64,000 nucleotides of DNA from CAYSRJ01 sp964521865 (GCA_964521865.1 CAZFTJ010000018.1:30591-94590); one strand, 5' to 3'; shown: positions 34,549 to 44,592, numbered from the stretch's first letter. Notes: generated by a model from the sequence alone, not told the origin. Made by a program: numbers and translations.

Positions 34549-36513
34549 TTATTCCGGGCCCGCTTCGCTGGTAGCGATTTTCAATTTATCCAGCACGACC
34601 TTTTGCTTTCGTGTACCGGGTTTCTTCTCAGGGGTATCGGCGGAGCTCGGAAGCGGCTTCGGCTTTGTCCGGCTTATTTTTATACCACCCACTATCTCTT
34701 CAATCTCTTTTCTGTCAAGCACCTCTTTTTCGAGGAGCCTTTTTGCCAGTTTGTCCAGGGTATTTTTATTTTTTGTTAGTATATTGTATGCACGCTGAAA
34801 TGCACTCTGCACGATTTCTTTGATCTCTTCATCAATCGACTGAGACGTCATTTCACTGTAATCTTTATGACGTGCTATCTCCTTGCCGATAAATATCGGT
34901 TCCTCTTTCTGCCCGTACTGCAGGGGGCCTAGTCTTTCGCTCATTCCCCATTCACACACCATTTTCCGTGCAGTATTCGTCGCTCTTTCAATATCATTCT
35001 GTGCACCGGTGGTGATGCCGCCTTCACCGAACTGGATCTCCTCTGCCACCCTGCCGCCCATGAGAAGGGTAATTTGATCGACAATATAATCCTTCCTTAA
35101 ATTGTGCTTTTCCGATTCCGGCAGACTCTGTGTGAGCCCGAGAGAAAGCCCCCGTGGAATAATGGTCATCTTATGAACAGGGTCTGCATTCTTGAGCAGC
35201 ATACCGAGCAGCGCATGCCCGGCTTCATGATACGCCGTAACCTTTTTTTCTTCTTCAGAAATGATTATACTTTTTCTCTCCGGACCCATGAGTACCTTGT
35301 CTTTTGCAAATTCAAACTCTTCCATTCCGACTTTTCTCTTATTCAGACGCGCTGCAAGAAGCGCGGCTTCATTCACAAGATTGGCAAGATCTGCCCCCGA
35401 AAAACCCGGCGTACCACGGGCGATTATCTTGAGGTTCACCGATTTTGCCACCGGGATTTTCCTGGAATGCACCTTCAAAATTCCCTCTCTTCCCTTTATA
35501 TCCGGTATATCGACGACAACCTGGCGATCGAACCTCCCCGGTCGCAAAAGGGCGGGGTCGAGCACATCGGGCCTGTTGGTTGCAGCAACGACAATGATTC
35601 CCTCATTTTCCTCAAATCCATCCATTTCAACGAGCAGCTGGTTCAGCGTCTGTTCCCGTTCATCATGACCCCCGCCGTAGCCGGCGCCTCGCACCCTGCC
35701 GACCGCATCGAGCTCGTCGATGAAAATAATACACGGTGAATGTTTTTTCCCCTGGTCAAAAAGATCGCGCACCCTGCTGGCTCCGACACCGACAAACATC
35801 TCTACAAAATCGGAACCGCTCATGCTGAAAAAGGGTACATCGGCCTCTCCGGCTATGGCCTTCGCCAGAAGCGTTTTACCCGTTCCGGGCGGCCCAATAA
35901 GTAAAAGGCCCTTCGGTATCTTTGCACCGAGTCGCGTGTACTTATCGGTATCCCTCAGGTAGTCTATGACTTCGGTCAGCTCTTCCTTCGCCTCCTCTAC
36001 ACCAGCGACATCCACAAATGTCACTTTTCGCGCCGAATCGGGCTGAAGCCGAGCCCTGCTCTTGCCGAACGACATGGCTTTGTTGCTCGTTCCCTGAATC
36101 TGCCTGAGCATGATAAACCAGAAAATTCCGAGTATCAATATCCAGGGGACGATTCCTACGAGAGCATTGAGAAAAGGGAAGTTCTTCTTTACCCCACCCT
36201 TGAATTCAATATTATGCTCGAGCAGTGTGGGTATGAGCGTCGGGTCCTCATAGGGTATTATGGTGTGAAAGGATATGAGCGGTGAATCTCCTCCCGAAAT
36301 ATATCCGTATATGTCCTTGTCGACAATTTTCAGCTGCTGAACCTTGTTGTCTCGCACAAGCTGTATAAAATTCGAATACTCTACTTCCTTGTAGGTCTCT
36401 TTCGGTTTATTGAACATAAACATGAGAAAGAGAGCGACCAGTCCGATAATGGCAATGAGCGCAAGCCTGTTCGACGGCCTGAAGCTCTTGAAATCTTTTT
36501 TATTATTATCCAC
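34549..36513 (-). CDS. ftsH: ATP-dependent zinc metalloprotease FtsH
   Basis: The 654-residue inner membrane protease degrades membrane and short-lived soluble proteins. Two membrane helices (17-34 and 116-136) flank a periplasmic domain. The AAA domain has Walker A GPPGTGKT (207-214), IIFIDELDAVG and the arginine-finger RPGRFDR; the zinc site is HEAGH (429-433). The GTG start at 36513 is preceded by GAGG with five bases. The order ftsH-hpt-tilS (genes upstream in transcription are hpt and tilS) is widely conserved in bacteria. Confidence 0.97.
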   Translation of the reverse strand: MDNNKKDFKSFRPSNRLALIAIIGLVALFLMFMFNKPKETYKEVEYSNFIQLVRDNKVQQLKIVDKDIYGYISGGDSPLISFHTIIPYEDPTLIPTLLEHNIEFKGGVKKNFPFLNALVGIVPWILILGIFWFIMLRQIQGTSNKAMSFGKSRARLQPDSARKVTFVDVAGVEEAKEELTEVIDYLRDTDKYTRLGAKIPKGLLLIGPPGTGKTLLAKAIAGEADVPFFSMSGSDFVEMFVGVGASRVRDLFDQGKKHSPCIIFIDELDAVGRVRGAGYGGGHDEREQTLNQLLVEMDGFEENEGIIVVAATNRPDVLDPALLRPGRFDRQVVVDIPDIKGREGILKVHSRKIPVAKSVNLKIIARGTPGFSGADLANLVNEAALLAARLNKRKVGMEEFEFAKDKVLMGPERKSIIISEEEKKVTAYHEAGHALLGMLLKNADPVHKMTIIPRGLSLGLTQSLPESEKHNLRKDYIVDQITLLMGGRVAEEIQFGEGGITTGAQNDIERATNTARKMVCEWGMSERLGPLQYGQKEEPIFIGKEIARHKDYSEMTSQSIDEEIKEIVQSAFQRAYNILTKNKNTLDKLAKRLLEKEVLDRKEIEEIVGGIKISRTKPKPLPSSADTPEKKPGTRKQKVVLDKLKIATSEAGPE

Positions 36514-36607
36514 AAAAACCTCTCTTAGGCAACGAAACTGCGGTTTTTGACCAATAAAATACCAAAACAGCCTTCCGAATAATGCTGGACTTTATACCGG
36601 CTTCCTC

Positions 36608-37114
36608 CTATTCTCCGTACTCGGCAATATAATCCAGCTCCCTGTACCGTTCATTGTAATCCAGACCGTATCCCACCACAAAGCTGTCTCCGATAACGAA
36701 TCCCGTATAATCTATAGGAACCTCGATCTCCCGTTTGCATTTCTTATCAAGCAAAGTGCATACCCTGATGCTCTTCGGATGATGGAGCTTCAAATATTCG
36801 ATGATGTATTCAAGCGTATACCCCGTATCGACAATATCTTCAACAAGAAGAATGTGTCGGTCGCGAATCTCCATCTTTAAATCTTTGATTATACGCACGT
36901 CTCCGCTCGACCGGGTACCCTTATAGCTTGTTGTAGCAATGAAATCGACACTCACGGGAGCAGTTATCTTCCTGCATAAATCGGCGAGAAAAATGAACGC
37001 ACCTTTGAGGTTGCAAACGAGCACAAGGCCTTCTCTTTTATAATCCTCGCTGATGAGGTCTGCAAGCTCCTTAACCTTTTCTTCGATTTTCTCTTTTGAA
37101 ATTAATGTTTTCAA
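36608..37114 (-). CDS. hpt: Hypoxanthine phosphoribosyltransferase
   Basis: The 168-residue salvage enzyme makes IMP/GMP from hypoxanthine/guanine and PRPP. The PRPP loop is ILLVEDIVDTGYTLEYI, and GDSFVVGYGLDY is near the C-terminus. TTG at 37114 is the start given by the frame, with AGGA close by (short spacing). It follows tilS by nine bases. Confidence 0.95.
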   Translation of the reverse strand: MKTLISKEKIEEKVKELADLISEDYKREGLVLVCNLKGAFIFLADLCRKITAPVSVDFIATTSYKGTRSSGDVRIIKDLKMEIRDRHILLVEDIVDTGYTLEYIIEYLKLHHPKSIRVCTLLDKKCKREIEVPIDYTGFVIGDSFVVGYGLDYNERYRELDYIAEYGE

Positions 37115-37123
37115 TATCCTATT

Positions 37124-38548
37124 TCACTCAGCCACACCCGGCGGCGTCTCCTCATTCGACAGCTCGCAGACTAAGACCTTCTCTGTGCTTTTGTCAACCA
37201 TGTACTCCTCTGATACCCTGTTATTCCCGCCATACAGACAGCAGAATACACCGATTACCGTACCTTTACACTCGAATACGGGAACAACCGCACGCAGATC
37301 CTTCGGAACCTTGTGATCGATAAACAGGTTTTTCAGTCTCTTTGTCCCCGTGTTTTGTAAAGCGATCCGATCTCCCTCTTTTCGACTCCGAACCGTCAGC
37401 GGCGGCCTCAAACTGTGGTAATCGAAATACAGCCTGTTTTTGACGAAAAACTCCGGGCGACCGTTTATTGTAAACCTGACTGATCTTCCGATCTCCTCAA
37501 TGAACAGCTCGCCTTCTGAAATATTTACAGTGTAAAGATACCCTTTCACCCTTTTATAGACAACCCTTTTCTTGAGAATGAGGGAATTGTACTCTTTTTT
37601 GATAGTAACCAATTCATTGTAATACAATAATTTATTTCCTTCAAACCGTTCTGATGACAATCTGTTTAAAATACCGTATGACAGATACCTCCTGCTTGCC
37701 CTCCTTTGATGCAAAGCCACCTCGTTAAATGCGTACATGAGCACACGTCTTCTTATAGGACGTTCAAGTCCAAAAAAAGCGGAATAGTCAAGTATATACG
37801 TATCGTCCGATTTTTCCCTGGTAATATCATCAATCGCCTGCCGCGTCAGATGTTCGAGCAGTTCATTTTCTTCATGGATAATGACCGACAGGGAGGTCAC
37901 GTGTCGCTCGAATGCAGGGTTGATGCGCAGAAACAGGGGCATGATATCGTTTCGAATACGGTTTCTCGGAATCTCGCTGTTAAGGTTGCTGCTGTCAATC
38001 CTGTACGAAAGGCCCTGTTCCGACAAAAAATCGATAACCTGCTGTTTCGTTACCGTGAGGAGCGGGTGAATCACCAGATTGTTTCTCGGCAGAATGCCCG
38101 ATACTCCCGACGGACCGCTCCCGGTTGCGATACGATACAGTATTGTTTCGACATTGTCTCCAAGCGTATGTCCTGTTGCGATACAGGTATACTCGATTTC
38201 TTGCGCTATTCTGTATAAAAAGGAATAGCGCAACCTTCTCGCCGTTTCTTCAGGCGATTCGCCCCTTTCTGCATTGAGAGATGCGGCTTTTTCAGTATAA
38301 CAGGGAAGACCATATTTTTTTGCAATACGTTCCACAAAAACCTGGTCCGCATCGGATTCATCTCCTCTCAGACCGTGATTGAAATGTGCTGCGGCAAGTG
38401 TGATATCGAATGATTGTCCGATTTTCAGGAAGATATGCAACAGACCGATTGAATCAGGACCTCCGGACACTGCCAGTAATACCTTACAACCCCCGTTAAT
38501 GAGCCCGTTTTCAAGACAGTACTTCTTCACATGCTCGACTATATCCAT
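37124..38548 (-). CDS. tilS: tRNA(Ile)-lysidine synthase
   Basis: The 474-residue enzyme modifies C34 of the tRNA(Ile) for AUA codons with lysine and ATP. The PP-loop SGGPDSIGLL is near residue 32, and HFNHGLRG and ATGHTLGDNVET motifs follow. The C-terminal TilS domains are present, so the protein is full length. ATG at 38548 with GGAGG 11 bases upstream is chosen over the in-frame GTG at 38584. Confidence 0.95.
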   Translation of the reverse strand: MDIVEHVKKYCLENGLINGGCKVLLAVSGGPDSIGLLHIFLKIGQSFDITLAAAHFNHGLRGDESDADQVFVERIAKKYGLPCYTEKAASLNAERGESPEETARRLRYSFLYRIAQEIEYTCIATGHTLGDNVETILYRIATGSGPSGVSGILPRNNLVIHPLLTVTKQQVIDFLSEQGLSYRIDSSNLNSEIPRNRIRNDIMPLFLRINPAFERHVTSLSVIIHEENELLEHLTRQAIDDITREKSDDTYILDYSAFFGLERPIRRRVLMYAFNEVALHQRRASRRYLSYGILNRLSSERFEGNKLLYYNELVTIKKEYNSLILKKRVVYKRVKGYLYTVNISEGELFIEEIGRSVRFTINGRPEFFVKNRLYFDYHSLRPPLTVRSRKEGDRIALQNTGTKRLKNLFIDHKVPKDLRAVVPVFECKGTVIGVFCCLYGGNNRVSEEYMVDKSTEKVLVCELSNEETPPGVAE

Positions 38549-38679
38549 TATGAGCTGTTCCTCCGAAAATATGTACAGGGGCACGTGTGAGTGCTGTTAT
38601 ACTGGAACGTGACGTTGGACAGGGCCGGATCAGTACACGGTGTTCTGACAATGTCCACAGTTGACGGTACATGAAGATA

Positions 38680-38783
38680 ACGCCGCCGACAGGCGCTTCT
38701 CTCTCCGCGACATGAAAATAGAATCCTAAGTCGGCCCCGTCGGACGTGCCGATGAATTCGGAGTTTACACCGGCGGTATAACG
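38680..38783. repeat. Mosaic intergenic repeat, copy R6
   Basis: Modules CTCTCCGCGACATG (38701-38714) and CGGAGTTTACACCGGCGGTAT (38759-38779) match copy R2 read on the opposite strand. About 44 bases are inserted between them here. It lies between pth and tilS; the rest of the 240-base gap shows no gene. Confidence 0.65.
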
Positions 38784-38788
38784 AGTAA

Positions 38789-39355
38789 TCAGCCGTTAAA
38801 CCGATTCATGGCCTCATCAACCGATTCATGCACCATGACGGAGAGGGCATCGACTATCCTGCCGGATTCCCTCTTGAATATCTCGAGTTCCCCCCGTGTA
38901 AAATCTTCCAGGACATACTCGCACAGATCCTTTTCAGAATGGCTGTCCGGTTTTCCGATTCCGAACCTGAGACGCGGAAAATCTTCGGATTTTAGAGAAT
39001 AAATGAGAGATTTGATGCCGTTGTGGCCGCCAGAGCCCCCGCTGCGTCTTATTCGTATCTTGCCGAAAGGGAGCTCGGTATCATCTGCAATAACAATAAT
39101 ATCATCGGTCTTCACCTTGAGAAAACTCGCAAGGTATAAAACCGCTTCACCGCTCAGGTTCATGAAGGTCTGAGGTTTCAACAGTATGACATCTTCCGAA
39201 TAACATTTTCCACGACCGAAAACGGCTTTTTTCTTCTTTATATCGAGGTCGATGTTGTACTTCTTCGAAAACTGATCCACCACCATAAACCCGATGTTAT
39301 GACGATTATACTGATATTTCCTACCGGGATTTCCCAGACCGACAATGAGCTTCAA
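38789..39355 (-). CDS. pth: Peptidyl-tRNA hydrolase
   Basis: The 188-residue enzyme recycles peptidyl-tRNA. LIVGLGNPGRKY at the start, the catalytic histidine in YNRHNIGF and LKPQTFMNLSG are present. The canonical start MKLIVGLG is encoded by TTG at 39355 with GAAGAGG upstream; an in-frame TTG at 39388 would add 11 residues that families lack. It is downstream of rplY. Confidence 0.95.
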   Translation of the reverse strand: MKLIVGLGNPGRKYQYNRHNIGFMVVDQFSKKYNIDLDIKKKKAVFGRGKCYSEDVILLKPQTFMNLSGEAVLYLASFLKVKTDDIIVIADDTELPFGKIRIRRSGGSGGHNGIKSLIYSLKSEDFPRLRFGIGKPDSHSEKDLCEYVLEDFTRGELEIFKRESGRIVDALSVMVHESVDEAMNRFNG

Positions 39356-39419
39356 CAGCCGCACCTCTTCAAGAAAATCAAACTTCAAACCGAAATTAGT
39401 TGAGGAAGAGAAACTCCAA

Positions 39420-40079
39420 TTAGGATTCTACACTTTCGCTTTCTTCAGCCTTTTCTTCGGCCTTTTCCTCAGGTGCCACACCCTCTGCAGGAACCTCTTC
39501 AGGTACAGCAGCAATCGGGACTTCAACTTTGGTCGGTGTACCGATCGCAACAACGACCTGCTCTGGATTGGAGTGTATCTTCAATGTTGCATCAATTTGC
39601 AGATCCCGAACATGCAGAGAATCACCCACTTCGAGGTCTGTAACATCGACCACGATGAAATCGGGAATATCACGAGGCAGACACTCAATTTCGATATCTC
39701 TGAGAAAAACCTCGAGTATTCCGCCTTTTTTTACTCCCGCTGAAGTTCCCTTCACCTTTACGGGAATTTCAGTTCTAAGAAGCTTTCCTCTTTCGAATTC
39801 AAGAAAGTCAATGTGGATAATTTTACTGCTCACCGGATCCATCTGAAAATCCTTTACAATGACGTCCGCCTGCTCTTTGCCGGCAATATTCAGTGTGACA
39901 ATCGAATGTTCACCGATTTCTTCAAAAAGTTTCTTGAATGCATTTTCCTCCACGGAAAGTATTTTATTCCCCTTGTGCCCGTATAGAACAGCCGGAATGG
40001 ACCCACTCCTCCTTATTTTTCGTGCCGCACCTTTTCCGGTTTTTTCCCGTATCTGAATATCAAGCACATTTTTTTTCAT
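39420..40079 (-). CDS. rplY: 50S ribosomal protein L25 (Ctc type)
   Basis: The 219-residue 5S rRNA-binding protein is of the long Ctc type, with a C-terminal beta domain and an acidic low-complexity tail (PEEKAEEKAEESESVES). The L25 domain is recognisable at IRRSGSIPAVLYGHKGN. Good Shine-Dalgarno GAGGGAAAAA before ATG. The prs-rplY-pth order is conserved in many bacteria. Confidence 0.96.
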   Translation of the reverse strand: MKKNVLDIQIREKTGKGAARKIRRSGSIPAVLYGHKGNKILSVEENAFKKLFEEIGEHSIVTLNIAGKEQADVIVKDFQMDPVSSKIIHIDFLEFERGKLLRTEIPVKVKGTSAGVKKGGILEVFLRDIEIECLPRDIPDFIVVDVTDLEVGDSLHVRDLQIDATLKIHSNPEQVVVAIGTPTKVEVPIAAVPEEVPAEGVAPEEKAEEKAEESESVES

Positions 40080-40139
40080 TTTTTTCCCTCACGTCCATTA
40101 CATTCGTGGTTTTATCATGCAACCCTATCTATATCACGG

Positions 40140-41123
40140 CTATTCAAGACCTATTATATGATTGGAATCAGCATCCATAAAAAGCGGAGAAACCGATCTG
40201 TCTTCATGTATTCGCTTAATTGCGTCTGCAATCAAACCGGCTATCGGCAGCACTTCAATTCTGTCCGTCGCGCTGCTTTTCTTCTCATCAAGATATATGG
40301 AATCCGTGATAATTACTTTTGTTAATGCCGAATTGTTTATATTCTGAATCGCATCTGCCGAAAAAATACCGTGCGTTGCACAGGCGTAAATACTCTTTGC
40401 CCCCTTCTCTGCGAGAATATTGGAGGCTGCACAGAGCGTTCCTGCGGTATCAATCATGTCGTCGATAATAATAAGGTCCCTGCCCTGTATCAGGTTTTCT
40501 CCGATGATATTCATTACGGTTGATTTATTTTTTTCGTATCTCCTCTTATCGATAATCGCCATATGCGTCTTTAAAAGGCGTGCAAAAAACCGCGCACGTT
40601 CCACACCGCCCGCATCCGGTGATACAACTACGAACTGCCCCTCCTTTTCTTTGAAATACCTAAACAGGACAGGAGTAGCAAACAGATGATCGACAGGGAT
40701 ATCAAAATAGCCCTGAATCTGCAGTGCGTGTACATCGAGAAGGAGGATTCTATTGGCGCCTGCGACGGTTATGAGATTTGCAACAAGTTTTGCCGTAATC
40801 GGAGTCCTCGGCTGCGCCTTCCTGTCCTGCCTGGCATACCCATAGTAGGGAATAACCGCCGTAATACGACCGGCTGAAGCGCGCATAAGCGCGTCCAGGA
40901 TAACCAGAAGCTCCATTAAATTTTCATTTGCGGGGTTTGATGTCGATTGAACGACAAAAATGTCTTCACCGCGCACGGATTCGTTTATCTGTACAAAAAC
41001 TTCCCTATCTGCAAACCTGCATATATCTACATCGGTAAGCTCAATGTCAAGGTTTTTTGCTATTTTCTCTGCAAGAGGGCGGTTTGCCGTGCCGGAAATG
41101 ACTTTCAAGGCGGAGCGTACCAT
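40140..41123 (-). CDS. prs: Ribose-phosphate pyrophosphokinase (PRPP synthetase)
   Basis: The 327-residue enzyme makes PRPP, the substrate of PyrE and Hpt coded in the same window. The binding segment is DLHALQIQGYF-like (LLDVHALQIQGYFDIPVDHL), and the PRPP loop is LIIIDDMIDTAGT. The C-terminal family residues are present. ATG at 41123 follows AAGGA with seven bases. The ORF extends upstream through the tRNA, which cannot be coding. Confidence 0.96.
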   Translation of the reverse strand: MVRSALKVISGTANRPLAEKIAKNLDIELTDVDICRFADREVFVQINESVRGEDIFVVQSTSNPANENLMELLVILDALMRASAGRITAVIPYYGYARQDRKAQPRTPITAKLVANLITVAGANRILLLDVHALQIQGYFDIPVDHLFATPVLFRYFKEKEGQFVVVSPDAGGVERARFFARLLKTHMAIIDKRRYEKNKSTVMNIIGENLIQGRDLIIIDDMIDTAGTLCAASNILAEKGAKSIYACATHGIFSADAIQNINNSALTKVIITDSIYLDEKKSSATDRIEVLPIAGLIADAIKRIHEDRSVSPLFMDADSNHIIGLE

Positions 41124-41149
41124 AGCCTGTTCCTTCCGTCTATCATTTA

Positions 41150-41290
41150 ATTTTTTCAGCGGACCACATGCCGGCTGAATGGGATTTGTCTCTCTACCAC
41201 CTGCGTGTCTGGACGGCCGGACAACGGAAGCACCCGATGTTTGTCGGCGAGCACGCTCGCCTCCCCGGTTGCTGATCAGCAAAGCCCCAA
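41150..41290. repeat. Mosaic intergenic repeat, copy R7 (weak)
   Basis: The gap between prs and tRNA-Gln contains TCAGC...GCCGGCTGAATGGGATTTGT, reminiscent of the inner module of R1/R3, and a hairpin GGCGAG/CTCGCC at 41246-41261. Homology is weaker than for R1, R2, R3 and R6. Confidence 0.35.
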
Positions 41291-41350
41291 TTGCATGATC
41301 AAAATACCAGTTTATCCGGGCGGCACCAGAGAAGAAACCATATCGGACTT

Positions 41351-41422
41351 CTGGGGCGGGAGGATTCGAACCCCCGAATGTCAGGACCAAAACCTGATGG
41401 CTTACCCCTTGCCGACGCCCCA
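41351..41422 (-). tRNA. tRNA-Gln(TTG)
   Basis: The 72-nt cloverleaf has a 7-bp acceptor stem TGGGGCG/CGCCCCA and discriminator G. The anticodon stem TCAGG/CCTGA closes the loop TTTTGGT, with anticodon TTG (reads CAA). The T-loop reads GGGTTCGAATCC. CCA is not encoded. Discriminator G agrees with tRNA-Gln. Confidence 0.95.
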
Positions 41423-41933
41423 TTCAGCATGCATCTTCGACATTTCCATCATGCCGGAAGATACACACAACTTTTTCCGCTTACGCTGCCTGATACGGTG
41501 CAGCCCGCCCAAAACCTCCGACCATATGAAAACAGCCAAAATATGGTTTTATCCATTAAAGTTCTGGTATCTTGTACCAGAATTTACAAAAAACAATGGT
41601 CTTTTACTTTTCCGTGGCCTTTTAAGCATTGGGAAATTAAGGTAAAAACCATTAGGCAAGTGTTGGTTTAAACCTTTTACGATTGAAAGTGCACTTGCCT
41701 ATTTTTTCCGTCGAAAATATGCAAAACGGGACGGCAGCCACACTTCACAGCCTTTGACGATCGAGCACCGATACGCCCACGTAATATAAAAAAATATGCA
41801 TAAAATGGAAACTAAAAAAATATGGGGATTTAGACGCTTGCACTGCATAACGGGGCATTTTTTGTTTCTACAGCACCTGCTTGATACTACTTACTCACGG
41901 GGCTCATCTGTCTATTACGTCGGGCAACGGGTG
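41423..41933. other. 510-base intergenic region with inverted repeats, no gene
   Basis: It contains ACCATAT/ATATGGT (41521-41547) and an 8-bp hairpin TTCTGGTA/TACCAGAA (41562-41582). It also holds a palindrome GGTTTAAACC and a stem followed by Ts (41654-41707). No ORF looks real. It could hold a small RNA or the tRNA promoter. Confidence 0.4.
41654..41707 (+). terminator. Terminator-like hairpin on the plus strand
   Basis: AGGCAAGTG (41654-41662) pairs with CACTTGCCT (41692-41700), followed by ATTTTTT. No plus-strand gene precedes it, so it may end an unannotated small RNA. Confidence 0.4.
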
Positions 41934-42242
41934 TTACTCTTCGTTTCTTTTTACATTACTCTGATCTCTTTTCTCCTCCGTCCCTTTCTCAGCCTCTCTG
42001 TAATAAGCGTCGAGCACAGCTTTCTGCAAAACCTCTCTAAAAGCAGAATTGATGGGATGTGCGACATCCTTAAACTCACCGCTCGTGGTCTTTCTGCTCG
42101 GCATGGCAACAAATATTCCGCTCTGGCCGTTGATAACCTTGAGATTATGGACCACAAATGAATCGTCAAATGTTACAGAGACGTAGGCCTTCAATTTCCC
42201 TTCATTACCGACCCGCTTCACCCTTACATCAGTAATATTCAT
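41934..42242 (-). CDS. spoVG: SpoVG family DNA/RNA-binding regulator
   Basis: The 102-residue protein is the usual length, and MNITDVRVKRV is the family start. It includes VVHNLKVINGQSGIFVAMPSRK and ends in a basic-acidic tail. In spirochaetes such proteins bind nucleic acids site-specifically. ATG at 42242 has AGAGG 11 bases upstream; the promoter at 42279-42306 is its own. Confidence 0.95.
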   Translation of the reverse strand: MNITDVRVKRVGNEGKLKAYVSVTFDDSFVVHNLKVINGQSGIFVAMPSRKTTSGEFKDVAHPINSAFREVLQKAVLDAYYREAEKGTEEKRDQSNVKRNEE

Positions 42243-42278
42243 AGTATCAAGCACCTCTTGAAAAGTTGGCTATACAAA

Positions 42279-42306
42279 ATCCTAACATATACAAATATTA
42301 TGTCAA
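42279..42306 (-). promoter_or_regulatory. Candidate promoter of spoVG
   Basis: TTGACA (42301-42306) and TAGGAT (42279-42284) with a 16-base spacer on the minus strand. The -35 is perfect and the -10 is 4 of 6. Confidence 0.55.
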
Positions 42307-42363
42307 GAAAATTAATTTTTTGTATCGGCCTTTCAGGTGCACAGCATCTCCCTCATTGTGCTG

Positions 42364-44592
42364 TCAGTTGCCGCCTCCATATATGTTCTCATACATTTTA
42401 TACGATGTGAACACCTTTTTGACGAACTCACGTGTCTCGGCAAACGGTATGCCTTCAACCATACCATCAACACTGTCCTCCTGTAAATCCCATCTGTGTA
42501 CATTATTCGGCCCCCCATTGTAGGCAGCGAGCACCTCCTCCGCTGATTCGAACCTATCGAATAAATAGCGCAGGTATGCCGCTCCCGCCTGTATATTGAA
42601 TGCAGGATCAAACAGGTCCTGCGTGTCAACGTGAGTATGCATAATCCAGCGTGCGGTATCGGGCATAAGTTGCATAAGGCCCGCCGCTCCTTTTGCGGAG
42701 AGCGCATCGGGTTTGTACCTGCTCTCTTCCCTGATAATCGCGAGCAGAAAGTTGCGGTCGATGCGTCGGTATGAAAGATCGAGCGATTCGACGATGGGCT
42801 CAAGATACACAAGCGGATAAAATAACTTCCGAACATCGTCATCCATAAAGATCAGGTAATCGCGGTTTATGTATTCACTCATTCGCTGTGCATAGGCAAG
42901 GCCTCGATACACATTCCCCGTCTCGTAGTAGATTTTTGAAATAAGATAGTTTAGTTTGTAGCGAAATGTCCCGTCAGTCAATGGATACACACTGCCGAAC
43001 ATTTCAAGAAGGTCGTCATACAGGCCGAGCTCAAACAGTCTGAAGAATGTGCCGGAATTGAGATAGTCAATCGAATACCGAGGTTCTTTTTCATCCGATG
43101 TCGTACTGACGAAATCGAGTATTTTCATAATGCGTTTTCGCGATTCCTGTTGTTCCGCTCCCCGACTGTACAGATATATGAGAATTTGAAGCGCTTTTTG
43201 AGTCTCTCCTTCATCGAAAAATTGCTGCGACCGTTGTAATAATTCCTCCGCCTTCTCATGAATTTGAGCGGTATCGGAATTCTTTTTCAAATAAGAAGCA
43301 GCCTTGAAATAATAGTACGAACCGGGATACTCGCGTACCGTATACCGGAAATAGGAGGGGTCAATATACAAACCGAAAAGGTAGTGTGCCCAGGCCCGGT
43401 AGTTTAAACCGTTCAAATCCGATACATGCTTCTGCAGGAATGAGAGCGCACGTTCCACTCCATAATTTTGAAACGCGAAATAAAACGTACGATAAATTAA
43501 CGCATCCAGACCGGGATAACCGCCGTAAGTTTCGATAAACTGCGACACTGAAATTATGTACTCATGGGGTGTACTTTCCTTTTTCTGCAGCAGAAGCTGA
43601 AGGTATGCGGCCCGGGCAGGCAGTGGCTGCCGACCGTCTGATGCCTCCACATATCTGTCAAAATATATCCTCGCCTGCCCCGTATCCCCTGCCTTGAAAT
43701 ATGCAAGGGCAAGACGGTACATCAAATCAGGATTCTCAGTATGGGTGTAGAGTTTTTCCAACAAAGGGAACGCACACTCATACATGCCCGTTTTTATGAA
43801 TGATTCCGCTCTCTGTAAAAGCACATCCTGGTCTTCAGGCACCATATATGAAAGCTCAATTGCCTCATCGTACAACCCGTTTTCCAGATACAGGCGCATC
43901 AGATACGATGCATTCAACGTTCTTCCAAGAAGCGCATCAACAACCTCTTTGTCTTCCACAATATGCCTCAGGACGAATATCCGATACGCACGCCCCCCTT
44001 TCGTGAGAATCTCTTTATACAGTTCAGTCGCCCCTTCGGCATTGCCGCTCTTCTGGTCTGCAAGAGACGCGAGACAGCGTGCCGCTGTACTATCGCGAGT
44101 GGATGAATGCAGAATGTCTCCGGCAGGAGCATAGACGTTGTTCAGGCCGAACAGTCTGAACAGTACCGCGTTCACCATTACAACAGAATCGAAATCATGC
44201 GGTTTCTTCCGCCTGATATAGGAAAGGAGCTTGCGGTACCGGCGAACCGCTTCCGGGTATTCTGCAGACATCTCATAGCTCTTTGCAAGAAGGTATCCGG
44301 CGAACAAACCCAATTCCCCGTCTTTTCCGTACAATTCTCTGTAAATTTGACGTGCTTCTTCAATAGAGCCGGTCTTTTCGTACGACACCGCTGCAAGCAG
44401 CGCTGAATCGGGGTCTGTATGCCTGGATTTTTCATATATGCCAACAACAGAGCCGTAATTCCCGTCCTTGAAAGAGGCGACAGCTTCCTTATTATCATTT
44501 CGTTCGGTTGATGCGAAAAGAGAAACGACAGTCCGCATCGAAATGAGAAATATGAATAGAATCGAATAAGCGGCTGGTGCGAAAGATTTCAT
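42364..44592 (-). CDS. Soluble lytic murein transglycosylase (Slt type) with a long TPR-like helical domain
   Basis: The 742-residue protein has a signal sequence (about 6-24). An all-helical region of TPR-like repeats (about 40-580) follows. The SLT catalytic domain has the catalytic glutamate in LAIIREESRYKPDA, the GAAGLMQLMP motif and AYNGGPNNVHRW. It cleaves peptidoglycan in the periplasm. The start at 44592 (MKSFAPAAY) begins the signal peptide; an upstream in-frame part runs through repeat R2. Confidence 0.9.
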   Translation of the reverse strand: MKSFAPAAYSILFIFLISMRTVVSLFASTERNDNKEAVASFKDGNYGSVVGIYEKSRHTDPDSALLAAVSYEKTGSIEEARQIYRELYGKDGELGLFAGYLLAKSYEMSAEYPEAVRRYRKLLSYIRRKKPHDFDSVVMVNAVLFRLFGLNNVYAPAGDILHSSTRDSTAARCLASLADQKSGNAEGATELYKEILTKGGRAYRIFVLRHIVEDKEVVDALLGRTLNASYLMRLYLENGLYDEAIELSYMVPEDQDVLLQRAESFIKTGMYECAFPLLEKLYTHTENPDLMYRLALAYFKAGDTGQARIYFDRYVEASDGRQPLPARAAYLQLLLQKKESTPHEYIISVSQFIETYGGYPGLDALIYRTFYFAFQNYGVERALSFLQKHVSDLNGLNYRAWAHYLFGLYIDPSYFRYTVREYPGSYYYFKAASYLKKNSDTAQIHEKAEELLQRSQQFFDEGETQKALQILIYLYSRGAEQQESRKRIMKILDFVSTTSDEKEPRYSIDYLNSGTFFRLFELGLYDDLLEMFGSVYPLTDGTFRYKLNYLISKIYYETGNVYRGLAYAQRMSEYINRDYLIFMDDDVRKLFYPLVYLEPIVESLDLSYRRIDRNFLLAIIREESRYKPDALSAKGAAGLMQLMPDTARWIMHTHVDTQDLFDPAFNIQAGAAYLRYLFDRFESAEEVLAAYNGGPNNVHRWDLQEDSVDGMVEGIPFAETREFVKKVFTSYKMYENIYGGGN

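Noticed and set aside
40140..41423. 427-residue form of Prs
   Set aside because: The extension translates the tRNA-Gln gene; the family length of about 315-330 fits ATG 41123.
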